Source: Sisyra terminalis
Taxonomy: Eukaryota > Arthropoda > Insecta > Neuroptera > Sisyridae
Length of the DNA: 64,000 bases
Direction: 5' to 3'
Assembly: GCA_958496175.1 (NCBI GenBank)
Contig: OY292275.1
Coordinates: 13,950,001-14,014,000 of the forward strand
Shown: one piece after another, positions 1 through 11,483 of the stretch
How the letters are laid out: the number at the start of each line of letters is the position of its first letter
How positions within the stretch are numbered: the first letter of the stretch is position 1
The notes under the pieces: model-generated
Seen by the model: only the letters and a program-made list of their open reading frames with translations
The model's database searches: none
Told to the model about the DNA's origin: nothing
Translations under genes and position numbers: made by a program

Positions 1-690
1 GATTAAATTCATTTTAAAAACTACTTCTCTAAGGAAATAGACGATTTCCTAGTTACAGAAGAGAAAATTAATTTCATTAAAAGTTTCCAAATTTTTCCTT
101 TTAATTGTACATTGTTTTCTTTTCTATTTAATATTTTATTTTATTACTTTATATATTTTATATAAAAAAACTTAAAGGATTTATATAAAAGACTTTCATA
201 TAAAAAATTACAATTTTTTTGTCTTAAAAAATTGTGATTTTTTAAAAACAATTTTTTTGTAAGCTATACTTATCACAAATGCTGGTAGCTAGTATTTTGG
301 TAAATTAAAATATTATTTTTTGTTTGAAAAGTCGAAAATTAAAGATAATAAAATTTTAAAAAAAGCTTTTCCTTCGTAAAGCTTCATCGTTGCTCCTAGG
401 TTGCCACATTTGAGCTTTGAGCTCATTTTCTACCAAGTAAAACCAAGAAAACCGTTACCTACTTGTTCGATGGAAAAGTTTGACTATACTGTCCATCTAC
501 AAGTAAGCTCCATTTTAACATGTTTTTTTTTTGAACTTCTAACTTAAAGAGCTTTTTAATGAATATGCTTTATTGTTTTTGTATAATTGATTATTATCAA
601 CATCAAAAATTAAGCTTTATTTTTTATAACTATTAATCACGTTCCTGTTTAATGTATAAAGTTTTCGGGTTTTGTTTTGAATTCGTAATT
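1..690. other. A+T-rich non-coding DNA, nothing recognised
   Basis: The stretch is dominated by A and T runs. I see no long open frame, tRNA-like box, terminal repeat pair or tandem array in it. Confidence 0.6.
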
Positions 691-1800
691 CAAAATAAAT
701 GCCTTAAAGACAAAAGACTCATTAATGGAAATGTGTAGGTCGGAAAAGGAAGAAGGAAAAGCTGATGCTGTCGCTACCACCGTCGTCGCCAACTAAAATC
801 TGTTCAAATCTCAAGTGATCATCCATTTTGTTCAAGTTCCTGTTTCCCGAGTCTACTGGGCGATCGTGTGCCGTTTTCATTGAAACGTTTTAATATTATG
901 ATAAGAACAAACGCGGGGGTAGAAGGCCATGGGGGTTGAGATAAAACGATGATAATATCAGGCAGATAATACAGAAAATTTAATTGGAATTAAATTCTTC
1001 TTGGTTGCTTTCGGTATTTTTTTTTTCAAGTTTAAAACTTTTATTTTTCGTCATTTTATTTACAAATCGAGCATAGTAGTTCATTAAAGTTAGGATGAGA
1101 TTGATGAAAAATGGGGATGGGGCGTGCTGAGAAGTAAATGAGAAACTAGGAGCGATTAATTAATCACTTTCAACAGTGAAACTTCTCGTGTCCCGGTCGT
1201 GTTCCAGGATTTGGTCGGGGGGTGTTTGGCCAATCTCTCCCGCACCAAGACGTAGATCGTAGGTATATAACGATATCATAGCACACTTGATTAACATCCC
1301 TCGTCCGTGTTTTATCTTATTCGCTTTTTCCCCGTTCTACGTTCCGCACTTGTGTCCTCAAATGGAGTCGTTTTCTACCTGCTTCTTTCTTTTCGATGGA
1401 GAGCTTTTATTCATTCAGTGAGCTTTTTGCGTGAATATTTTTTTTCCCAGCCAAATCTAATATTCTAAGTTAATTTCTGGAGCACTCATCAGGACCCTTC
1501 TTCGCCACTTTTCCGTTTCCCATCTTTTCTGCTTTGTCTCTTCAAACAAGCAATGCGTAAATTTTTTTATCTCTTCCATTTTCGACATTAGCTTTCGTTC
1601 CGACTCTCTTCAACCATTAATTTCGGACGCTCTCGTTATAATTTTATTTTACACATACACAGTTGTCAAATGGTCTGGCAATGTGTTGTCGTTTTTCCCT
1701 CTCCTTTTCCAGCTCTTTTGGTACACTCTTTCGATTCAACATCGCTTGTCCTAATTTTTTATGATGTAATAATTTATTAAAGCGTCGCGTCAAGAGTGTT
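690..1800. other. island of balanced base composition, possible regulatory DNA
   Basis: Base composition shifts here from A/T homopolymer runs to mixed sequence with many CG and GGGG steps. No frame longer than about 60 codons crosses it, and no repeat partner is visible elsewhere in the window. It resembles the other islands listed at 4.7, 11.5, 22.1, 32.6, 42.2, 48.4, 56.6 and 62.1 kb. I infer single-copy, possibly constrained intronic or intergenic DNA such as an enhancer. Only cross-species alignment could show constraint. Confidence 0.35.
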
Positions 1801-3579
1801 TGAAATGGGGTTGGGGAAACTTTGCGTTATTATTATAGAACACCATTGTTGGAACAGTGTGTCAAATTTAGCCGGGAATGACAGTAATGGGGTGAAATAT
1901 TAAAAACCAAGTACGAAAAATGAAAAGTGATTTTTGAGAAATTTTTAAAATTAATGAATATTTTACCGTAAATGTTTAATTCCGTTAAAGTAAACACTTA
2001 AAAATAGTTTTAAATCAATTATACATAACAACTTTCATAAATCTGCCAATTCAATTATGAGAAGTGACTACTTAGTATCCATATTTAAAAGTTCAATGAT
2101 AAGGAGTTTGAAATTCCTGATGAAAGTTACGAGAATTCGTGATGAATTCCAACAATTCCTTGTAGTACTTTCTTGTTTAACCTTCAACCTCGATTGTTTA
2201 TAAAATAACAAAGCGTTATAATAAGCGTCTAAACTTTACGTTTCGACTGATAATTTTTTTAATGTTATAGTAAAATAGATCATATGCATTTTTATATATT
2301 TTTAATCGATAAAGAGCATTAATAAAGTGAAAAAAACCTAATGTTTTATTCAGAAAAAAAATATTTTGACCAGATTTTTTTTAATAGTATTTAAAAAATG
2401 AATGTTTGAAAACAATGGGTATGCTTATAGCTCTTCTGTGACCTCACAGTCCATATATTAAGACCGCACTTAAAACAGATTATTAAAGCGGTTATCATTA
2501 ACAATATAAAAATTTACAAATTTTACACCACGAAAAACATTTTTCTATCCTAAAAATTACGCTCAATTTTTTTCTATGGTAAATTGTATTAAGTGCATGT
2601 AAGAACTAAGTTTTTCATCTATTATTTCAATACTGAGTCTTTTAATAAAACGAAGAAAAATTGTTTTTTCAAACGATCAAACTAGAATTGAAATTTGAAG
2701 CAATATTTAAGGAATATTTTTCTAAGGATTTCAAAAATATTAACAAGACTGGAAAACGAAATAAATTATTACATTTTTTTTAAAAAAATGTGCCATTTTG
2801 TATGGTATTAAGAAGTTTTAAAGGAATTCCCAATCAATGATATTATATCTGGAATTTGGAGAAAGCATAGTTTAAAATTTTCCGAAAGCTACATCGAATT
2901 GGTTACATCGAAAAGTGTAGACAAAACCATAGAACGATAATAATGAAAAATCAGCTACTGAACAGTATTGGGATCATTTTTGGAGAGTTTTTCGGTACTA
3001 AAGTTAACAGTCCAAGTGTAAGCTTTCCATATTTTTTTATTTCCAAATAAATCCATAGCAAAAAGTTGTGAATAAAACGATTTTTTTTTAATAATACGTT
3101 AACTAATTTGATTGAACTTTAGGCATATTATGAAAGTATATAGAGGCAGTATCGACTGAGAAAAAATAACAGCCTTCAATCGTAACTATAACTTTTTGAA
3201 GCCAATGATTTATCTTCTTTTCTGCTCAAACGACTAACTGTAAAGTAATTTCTAAACGATAACTGGGAGTACTTCTAAGGGTAAATATTTTCAATATTTC
3301 GATAAGAATTTTTCATAATTGTATCGTAAATTCTCCTAAATAGAGAACTTTCCTTTTAATAGTACCACTTTAATGTATGAAAATTTGCCCCAAAAAATTA
3401 TTTTATTGGGATTTTTATAAGAATGACATTTGTATAGATATTTATCTGTTTAAAAATAATTTTGAGTTTTTGATTTTCCGAGTCTACATTTATAAATTTA
3501 ATGAAATTTTTAAAAAAGGAAAAGCTACTATATTTTTTTTTGCTTTACTACCAAAAAATTATGGAGGACATAAAGTTTC
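1801..3579. other. A+T-rich non-coding DNA, nothing recognised
   Basis: This is decayed A+T-rich sequence. A 70-codon open frame at 3377-3589 is rich in Phe, Lys, Ile and Asn, as expected by chance in such DNA, and resembles no family I know. Confidence 0.6.
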
Positions 3580-4275
3580 TAGTGTCTGACCGAAACTAGT
3601 TTTTGCGCCGAAACCGAATTTCGGAATTTGTCTTAGTTTCGGTTGAAACCGAAACTTCCATATAAGATCTTGTTTTCTTTGAATTAAAATTGCATCATAA
3701 TTAGTCAGTCTTTTCTTTTAAATCCTATAGGTGTTCATTAGTCATAATCCCCTTATATTTCCCAAGTCCCTAATATTTGAGCTTATCATTAACATAGCAT
3801 ATTTATATCATTTCTTATTTCATATAAATTATTTATGCTGAAATAAGGGGTTGAATGTACTAATTATTTCTTTTTAATATAAGTTACGAATAACATAAAA
3901 CAATAAAAAATAGTTACAAAACAAACCTACTTTTTACTTTGGATGTTTAAGCACACAAAATAAAAAGTACTCCTTCTGATATCTTAAAAATAAAATAACT
4001 TCTTCTAAACTTTGATCAGTTTTCTTTTGAAATACAAAAAAATATTAAAGATAATATTAAACAAAATTTTAATGAACTGATAGTTATCAGTATTCATAAC
4101 CAAAGAATCAAACAATAAGTGAAAAACAATAAATTTTTAAAATTTTTATCTTACGAATTCAGTTTCGGTCGTAGTTTCGGCTTGACGACAGCCCAAACCG
4201 AAACTAGGCCGAAACCCGTTTTTTGGCTGAAACTCAGCTAAAATCAAAATCATCAATCAGTTCGGTCGGACACTA
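3580..4275. mobile_element. hAT-like non-autonomous DNA transposon
   Basis: The left end reads TAGTGTCTGACCGAA and the right end, on the opposite strand, reads TAGTGTCCGACCGAA, giving a 15-bp terminal inverted repeat with one mismatch. Just inside both ends are several copies of a CCGAAACCGAAACT-like motif in both orientations, which is typical of non-autonomous hAT-type elements with sub-terminal repeats. The 8-bp flanks, AAAGTTTC on the left and TTAATTTC on the right, agree at 5 of 8 positions and could be a decayed hAT target duplication. The roughly 500-bp interior is A+T-rich and has no transposase frame. Terminal repeats and motif clustering are directly visible; the superfamily is inferred. 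Confidence 0.7.
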
Positions 4276-4720
4276 TTAATTTCCCTACCATTTTAAAATA
4301 AGTGAAAGATAAGTGGAGCAATTTAGAATCATTTCATTGATTGAAGTGAATGAAAATGCCTAAATTTAAATAAATAGATTATAAATTTTTAATAAATTCA
4401 TCGGGTATTCATGAATTCATTTACATTACATTAGTGTACAATATAATTTAAATTTATTGCGCACCAGAAGCAAGGATATAAAACATTAGTAGAGAAAAAT
4501 AGATCGGAATATAACAAGGCTAATGAAGTAATAGAGTATAGTAATATCGTTTTAGAAGTCTAACGAAATGAAATTTCGAAAAGTAAGTGAAAAATTGATC
4601 ACTAGATTGGACTTGAGTGAGTGAAATTAGTTGAATAAAAGTATGCCAAAAGTGGAGGAGTTGTGTAAATTTTTGAAGTGGAACGCAATTAATTCAATAT
4701 TAGAAACAATATTTGTTTTA
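4276..4720. other. A+T-rich non-coding DNA, nothing recognised
   Basis: No repeat, structural or coding signal was seen between the hAT-like element and the next composition island. Confidence 0.55.
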
Positions 4721-5480
4721 TTTAAGACCCACGTTTTCTTCTGTTTTCTCTGCTTTAATCAACTTGTTCTTGTTTAAACAGAGCGTACGAGACGTAATTT
4801 TGTTCGAAGCAAAATTATTTTATTTCCTGATAGGAACCAATCGCAGTTTGTCAGTCACAGCTCGTTACATTTAAGTCTCGTATAAAGCAGGAAAAACAGG
4901 AACTGTTGCCGAGCGCCATCTACAATCTATCCACAAACACACTATCAAATACTTTTCGTGAAAAACACTACACAATGAAAGCGTCACATAGAGACAAAAA
5001 GGAACGCTAAAAGTACTATCGAAACCGATAAGGAAAAACGAGGAAAAACACAAGAGAAAGGACTCAATGAAATGTTCAATTTGCTCTCTTCACTCACTCG
5101 TTTCTTTGCACATTTCCAATTCCTGCAATCAGTTCCCATAGCACTGTCTTTATCGTGATAGTCCAATCTTTTTACGGTGGTGGCAAAACATTCGTCCCGA
5201 ACCCGAATTGATCATTCAGCAGCAATAAATTCGCTCGTTCGTTTCTTCACAGTTAATCGTTATTTTTATGTTTTTCGCGACCGGCTCGCCCCACAATCAT
5301 CCCCCGAGTGTCTGTCCAACAATTCTACCCCTATCCCCATTCGACCCCTTTCGCCATTCCGCGAAACGAGCTTTGCAAAATCAAATAAGTGCTGCCGTCA
5401 TCCCGTCGATCTTATTCTCACCAGCACCTTCTACAAGTCTGCACTGTTCCATACAAAGTAAATAAAAATGAAGTTTACTG
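4721..5480. other. island of balanced base composition
   Basis: The sequence is mixed, with C-rich stretches near 5290-5350. An open frame of 94 codons runs over 5177-5461, but it overlaps other open frames on both strands, has no recognisable domain and begins without a clear start context. I therefore treat it as non-coding. Low repeat content makes this another candidate regulatory island. Confidence 0.35.
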
Positions 5481-5973
5481 TTTGAAAAGCCATGAGAAGG
5501 AAAAACCGGTAACAAACAAAACTGTTTTATTTCTGCTTCATTATTTTCAATTCATTTCTCACAAATTTTCAAATTGAGAAATCTATACGATATTTAAGAA
5601 ACAATTTATTAGTAAAACAATTCAAATAAATGTTTCGGAAATAAAATATTGAACTTAACCAGGAAAATTATTTTCATCGTAAATTTTATTCAATGTTTTA
5701 ATAACTTATTATTTTTATTTAAGATAATTTCAATAGATTTTCAAGTTTGTATCGCGACGTTTACAAATGTGCTAACACAAGTAAAATTTATAATTTTTTG
5801 GAGTTTTAATATTTTTTACTATAAATAAAATTCTGCTGCTAGAATCTACTAAGTTGAATTATTTTTTTTTTCCAAATCCTGTTAATGTAAGAAATATTTG
5901 CTCACCAAAAACTAGGTATTTCATATTTATCTTCTAAAAGCTAAAAACCATAATGAATAAAAAAGCCCCTTAA
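5481..5973. other. A+T-rich non-coding DNA, nothing recognised
   Basis: This A+T-rich filler leads up to the SINE. No further signal was seen. Confidence 0.5.
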
Positions 5974-6147
5974 CCTACTGGTGGTAGCCGAGTGGTCTAG
6001 GTGACCGCTCCAAAACTAGTAGTAGTAGTGGATTCGATCTTCGTATCGTGTAAATCAGTATTTCTCGATGACGGATTTAATTAATCCTAGAGTCACTAAA
6101 GGACTTTAGTAGTTACAAAGCTACGGTAAATAAAACTTAAAAAAAAA
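5974..6147 (+). mobile_element. tRNA-derived SINE, copy 1
   Basis: The head contains TAGCCGAGTGGTCTAGG, an A-box as in class II tRNAs (Ser/Leu type), followed by a degraded B-box region GGATTCGATC. The body continues through CACTAAAGGACTTTAGTAG to a tail GGTAAATAAAA and then an A run. Two other copies, in the opposite orientation at 7770-8192 and 26257-26440, share the same head, body and tail order. This copy is shortened just after the anticodon-like region. SINEs are transcribed by RNA polymerase III and copied by a partner LINE. The LINE fragment directly downstream ends in the same GGTAAATAAAA string. Confidence 0.75.
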
Positions 6148-6746
6148 CTCTAAAAACAATTTACTATGCATTGTTTGAAAGTTTTGTTACATATGGTATT
6201 ATTGCTTGGAGAGGTAGTCATAAAAATGTAACGAAAGTGTTAATGAAAATACAAAATAAATTAATCCGATTATTATATGATAAAGATGATAAGACAGTGA
6301 TACTAGGAATTAAGAATAAGTTTATAGCAGAGTTTCTATGTTATCATTATTGTCATTGTAAAGATGAATATAATAATTATAAGGGTAAAGCCAGGGTCAA
6401 ACCCTTACAATTACCAATATTAATAAAAATATTTCACATAAAAACTCTAAATATATAGCAATTAAGTATTATAATAAGCTACCATAGACATTAAAGTCTT
6501 TAAATATAAAAAATAAGCTGAATAAAAAAGAAATATTTAGGTGGATAGTATCAATTGATTTCTAAATAATGTTTAATACTTGTTTTATACTATGTTCAAT
6601 ACTTGTACTTTAAAAACAAGTTTTGATGTAATATTTAGTAAGTTTTCTTTTCCAGGTCTATGCACAGGTGTTTTTGTTACACCTCTATAGGTGCATACTT
6701 TGTGTGTATATACTATTTTTGTATCCTGGTAAATAAAAAAAATAAT
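6148..6746 (+). pseudogene. CR1/L2-type LINE, reverse transcriptase C-terminus and 3' tail (relic)
   Basis: The longest open piece (6171-6458) translates to YGIIAWRGSHKNV, then KIQNKLIRLLYDK. This matches the layout of the region after the reverse transcriptase core in CR1/L2-type LINEs, where YGIIAWG is followed by QKKILK. After a frameshift near 6455 the reading continues as IAIKYYNKLP, then a stop, then LKSLNIKNKLNKKEIFRW, corresponding to the family's usual final block before the ORF end at about 6565. A 3' untranslated part follows, with a small hairpin (AGGTGT at 6666, ACACCT at 6679), and it ends GGTAAATAAAA at 6728. The polymerase core with its catalytic Asp pair is missing, so this is a dead 5'-truncated copy. 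The clade is inferred from these short matches. Confidence 0.6.
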
Positions 6747-7769
6747 ATGAATACAAATTATTTTTTTCTCTTATCCATGTTTTTGCTATGTAAGTTAATA
6801 TTGTTTATTATTTTACGTTTATATTAACATTTGTTGCATTGAGCTTTTAGAGAACATAAGAATTTATTAAAGGTGACCACATTTCAAAAGCATCAGGATC
6901 AGTATGAGGAGATTTGTGCAGTTTTTATGTGAGGAGTTTTCTAGAGGGCAACTTTCATAGAGTCATCTGTGATATATTAAGTAATTAAAGAGCACGTTTT
7001 CAAAGATTATTTCCATCAATTGAGGGCTATCTGTGTACTAACAATAGAAAGATTAAGAAATAACGAAATGGAAAAGTGCTCGGCAAAAGAATGAACAATA
7101 TTCTTAAGGGAAACAGAATTAATCTGGACGGAAAATAAGAAGCATTAATGAAAAAAGAAAATATGAAATAAAATTCTAATGATATTTAAAGAAAAATTTG
7201 CCTTCTTCGATTTGAAGAGCCTGAAAGACTTATTAGATTACAGGCATCGCTGAAAGTACAAGTTTAACCACTTTGAATTGCTAAAAAACCAAAAATTAAA
7301 AGATCATCAGTAGAAACTAAAATTTAATAAAGGGGAATATAAACAGCATTGTTTTCGTTTTACAGAGCATAACGAATTTAAAAGGTAATTGATTAATTAT
7401 AATCTTAACCTATAGCAGATAAATATTTTTTTGTGAACATTAATACGTAAGAACCATAGAAGTACAAGTAATAGGTGTTTTACGCTTGAAAATTGAAGTA
7501 TATCACTAGAAGTTTCCTATTTATTATTTTTCTTCAGTCTCTAATAATTTTAAAATTTCTATTAATTCTACAATGGATCATCAATACATCTTTTAGGGAC
7601 CGAATAACTAGGTTAATATCGTTGGGCCCTTTAAATATTTAGATCGGAAGCATAATGTTTTTCATAAAAATTTCAATTAACGATTGAATCGAGACCAACA
7701 CTGTTGACACTAAAATTTCCAATTTTCATAATTTAATAACATTTCTTTTACTTGAATAATTTTTATTTA
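6747..7769. other. A+T-rich non-coding DNA, nothing recognised
   Basis: I see no paired termini, tandem structure or coding signal between the LINE tail and the second SINE. Confidence 0.5.
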
Positions 7770-8192
7770 TTTTTTATTGTTATTTATCGTCGCTTTATAA
7801 CTTCTTAGGTCTTTAGCGACTCTAGCCCGACTAGAAAAATCTCATAAAGACTTGTTGGTATCCGATTGGGTCAACCCGAGAGCGAGATATTAATTTTAAC
7901 GGTGATCTTGCCCAACAAGTTTCCATTGGATAAGCCCAACCACAATTTTTTCATCTTCATAGTGGGCTTATCCGACAGGTACCCGATTATATCCCAATAG
8001 GAATAACCCAATAGGGCTTACCCCATCAATGCCCAGTTGGGTCCCTACATAAGCATGGAGACAATTTCTAGCCGGGAGAGTTACTAAAAATCCACATTTG
8101 AGAAATATTGAAAATTTGCTGGATACGGGAATCGAACCCAAAACCTACTGGTTTTCGAAAGGTTACTTTGACCACTCGGCTATGAGTAGGTT
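7770..8192 (-). mobile_element. tRNA-derived SINE, copy 2, interrupted
   Basis: Read on the minus strand, it starts AACCTACTCATAGCCGAGTG, has a good B-box GGTTCGATTCC near 8110-8130, and ends with TAAAGACCTAAGAAGTTATA and an A/T-rich tail near 7770. Against copy 3 (26257-26440), which is about 185 bp, this copy carries roughly 215 extra bases at about 7850-8066. It is therefore a SINE with a later insertion or a composite. Confidence 0.75.
7850..8066. repeat. GC-richer insert with repeated TTGGG units inside SINE copy 2
   Basis: This segment has no equivalent in the other two SINE copies. On the minus strand it carries repeated TTGGG-type words. It also has an inverted pair GGATAAGCCCA (about 7929) and TGGGCTTATCC (about 7963) able to form an 11-bp stem. 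Base composition is clearly less A+T-rich than the SINE around it. It may be a small mobile insert of a separate family; I cannot name it. Confidence 0.5.
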
Positions 8193-8330
8193 AAAATAGT
8201 TGTTATTTTGATAAATTGAGCAATATTCAATTTGTCAATTAAATCACTTTTTGGCCATTAATAAAATGAAGTTCATTAATTAAGAGAAAATAAGGTATGA
8301 ATAATTCAAATAATGCACTAGCACCTGTGG

Positions 8331-8968
8331 ACAACACACTCACGTCAATACACGTGGCTATTAGCCAATGGGATTGTGGAATTTAATGATGTTCATTTGT
8401 TTTGATTGTTGAAATTTTGAAAATTTAACATAGCCACTCCCATATTCAGTTCTCAATGCAAAACCATTATACATAACCATTGGCAATAAAAACGCGAAAG
8501 CGGCTATTATTTAATTATTATTTCACTATTTAGTACTCTTTCAAAAATCTTAAACAAGGCACTATATTAATAGTAAGTAAGACTAAATATAAAATTTAGA
8601 GCGATACCAATATTGTTTCATGATTAAATTTTGTTATAATACCTTATAAAAAATAAATACATTTAGTTATAATACCTATGTTTTTTTCAGATTTAGTGAA
8701 GTTGTATAACTTATTTTTCTTAAAAAAGCATTATCAACCCTTAAATCATATTCAAATTTTAGATTATTAGGCAAATTGAAATTTAGGACTATTTTTTTTC
8801 TGCTTGTCGTGTATTATTGTTTTATTTATAAAATTAATTGAGATAGAAACCTAAAACTTCTAGAATTATACTTTCAATAGTTTCTTCATACTTATAAACT
8901 AGTATTAAAATATCTTTTACGAGGTTGATGCATTATGATTATACCTCTTAGTCCTTTTGCGATTAAAT
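8331..8968 (+). repeat. dispersed repeat family R1, copy a
   Basis: This stretch shares a series of collinear blocks with 55422-56383, same orientation. The most obvious is ATTAGCCAATGGGATTG, then GTTCATTTGTTTTGATTG and TTGAAATTTTGAAA. A later block contains AATCAACCCT-type sequence and TTTTAGATTAT. The last contains ATTAAAATATCTTTTACGAGG. The two copies differ by many substitutions and indels, so they are old. No terminal repeat or coding frame identifies the class. Confidence 0.6.
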
Positions 8969-9860
8969 AATATTTGCTTCATGTAAAATGTATATACACT
9001 CTCACAAAAGTAAAGATACATAAAACCTCTTATTTTACCTACTTCTATTTAACTAGAATTTATTGGATTAATTTTTAATCTTTTTTAAATGAAAACGCAG
9101 CTTTAATATTATAACAAAAAGTAAAAATAATCGAGTAAGTAGTAGCAACTAACAGTATTTTATAAAGAGCAAAATTATAGCATTAAAAACAGTAAGTAAA
9201 ACAAATATTAATCCAATTATTCGACATTGCATGCATTTCTTTTAGTAAATGGAATTAACGGTGTAAAGAAAACCAAGATACGAGCTTTTATGTATTAAAA
9301 GATGTCTCTATCTGAAATTTTCTTCGGTTTCTTTTGCTTTTATTATGACTTTTAATTAAAAAGGAAAATATTTAATATTTGATGAATGCGCTTCATAGCA
9401 AAGATATTACCGTCTGCAGTTTTAATAGACAAATCTGTTGCACTTTCCACTTTCGTTGCATTAAATATGTAAATTATTTAAAATTTTAGGAGTTGAACAC
9501 ATTATAAAATCTAAACATTAAACATGATGAGACGAAAATATTTTGTGACTACTACAATAAGGTTCCCTTTAAACATTTATTTTGAAGATATTAAATTCAT
9601 TTGGGCTGTTTTGGTTGATTTCAATTATTCGTCAGAATTTCAGATTCAATATACTTTTTATGGAACTTTGAATTTCCAAGGATTAATGGAAAAGCATTAT
9701 CATTATTAATTTTCATTTTGCCATGGTTTTAAAGGAAAAATTTAATAAGTTCTTTGAAGTAATTTATTATTAAATAGCACCAATATATGACAAATAATTA
9801 AACATTCTACAGTATTTTAAAAGAGACAAAAGATCCTAGTTGAAAATATCCAACGACAAA
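8969..9860. other. A+T-rich non-coding DNA, nothing recognised
   Basis: A 61-codon open frame at 9524-9709 has no recognisable domain. I saw no paired repeats. Confidence 0.5.
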
Positions 9861-9867
9861 ATCCTTA

Positions 9868-10068
9868 TTGAGATTGACAGATGCGGATTGGGGACGAAAT
9901 AATATAGATTCAAAATCATGCTCAGGTTTCCCGGTTACATTAACAGGATCATCAAGGATCAGTCGGGAAGCGTGGAAACAACGTGTGATATCTCAATCTA
10001 TCACGAAAGTGGAACATATTGCTCTATCAAGGGAAAAGGAGAAGTTACATATTTGCGAGATTTGCTGA
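9868..10068 (+). pseudogene. Ty1/copia polyprotein fragment, RNase H region
   Basis: The 66-residue reading contains LTDADWGRN, then DSKSCSGFPVTLTGS, and later ITKVEHIALSREKEKL. This is the order found at the RNase H end of copia-type Pol, where DADWA, DRKSTSGF and STEAEYIALSEA occur. The catalytic acidic positions of the first block are kept, while the TEAEY glutamates are altered (TKVEH). The frame has no ATG and no upstream reverse transcriptase, integrase or LTRs are visible. It is an isolated fossil of an LTR retrotransposon; only about 200 bases remain recognisable. Confidence 0.75.
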
Positions 10069-11390
10069 ATTATTTGTGGGTAAACTGACAAGGTAACAAT
10101 TTTTAACAACAATTAACTTTCAATTTTGGGATTTTACAAATTCGAGAATTTCTCCTTCTTCTAATTTGGCTTTTTTCCTTATCATTTCATTATCCTTTCG
10201 AAATTTTAGAGGTCTAGTCAGAAAAAATAATTGGTGAATTTTTTTCAAGCATTGGTATTTCTGTTTTTTTGGAAAATAGCAAATTATTTCCGAAATAAGC
10301 TTGTAGTATTTGAATAGTGCTTGATTTTTTAAATGTTCAGTGGAAAACTGAGGAAATTTTACATTTTTCCGACTAAGAGAAAAATTTAATTTTAAATTCC
10401 AGGAATAGAGAATTTTTATTTGGAAACTTATTTTCAAAAATGATTATAAGTGGGACCAAATTATTTCTTTTCTGTGCAGTTACTTCGTCAGTCAATAGCA
10501 GATACTAAAATTCAATGTAAATTTATATCGCCAAACACTGACGAACAATTCCATAGATAATACCGTAGACACTTGAAAAGCTTTTGCATTCAATCATCAA
10601 ACTTCCAGAACATATATGCAAATGTTTAAAAAAATAATCAAGTGAAGTTAAAAACAAAACTAAAAAGCTTTTAAATGCATTTGCAATTTATTGTGTTGAA
10701 AAATTCCATGAAGTGCAATCATGTTTTATTATTTGACATAATTTCTATTAAAACAAATGTATGTATGCAATATATTCATATATTATCAATTTCTATTATT
10801 TACAAAATGGAAAATTAATAAAAACCTCAATTTAACAAATCTAAAACAACCATAATAAATCAGTGTCATTAAAGCCAGTAGTTCCATTTCGCAATGATGC
10901 TTTTTCATTTTATAATTTCCAATAATAAATTATCCTTTATTTAATAACATTTAAAATAAATGCGGAAAAATTAGAGTAATAAAAGCGTGTTTGAGAGATA
11001 AAACGAACATAAATCGAAAGACTGAAATAGATATATTTGTAATTCAATGTCTGATTCAATTCAATTTAATGAAAAACAACAACTACAGACGGCAATTGTG
11101 AATAGCAATGCATTTTGTGTAATAATTTAAAGATAAATTAATTTACGTTATTTATTTATATGCACAGATATGGAGCAAAAGCTGCAAGTTATAATGCTGA
11201 AATAATTTTTTAAGTTTGTAAAAAATAATTGTTAAATGAGTACAGGACTTGGTTCCCTTTTATAAACCCAAATAATTCTCATAATTAGTTTCCTTGTTAG
11301 GGCATCTTTTACCCCTGTTCTTAATTATCTGTTTCTGACACATTTTCATTCCTTTATGTTTGGATGTATGTTTCTATATATGTGCATTTG

Positions 11391-11393
<3 letters not shown>
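10069..11393. other. A+T-rich non-coding DNA
   Basis: The only structure noted is a short inverted pair, TTCGTCAGT at about 10486 and ACTGACGAA at about 10536. The 105-codon minus-strand frame at 10120-10437 has low-complexity composition and no recognised domain. Confidence 0.5.

Positions 11394-11478
<85 letters not shown>
11394..11478. repeat. (TA)n microsatellite, about 42 units
   Basis: An uninterrupted TA dinucleotide run of 85 bases. Such tracts are hypervariable and can extrude cruciforms. The 61-codon open frame across it (Tyr-Ile repeats) is a by-product of the repeat, not a gene. Confidence 0.98.

Positions 11479-11483
<5 letters not shown>

Noticed and set aside
5177..5461. 94-codon open frame in an island
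   Set aside because: No domain, frames open on both strands at the same place, and no start or splice context. It is probably chance in balanced-composition DNA.
5985..6050. Genuine tRNA-Ser/Leu gene
   Set aside because: The acceptor and T arms do not fold, the B-box is degraded, and the same head recurs with a common body and A-rich tail, so it is a SINE head.
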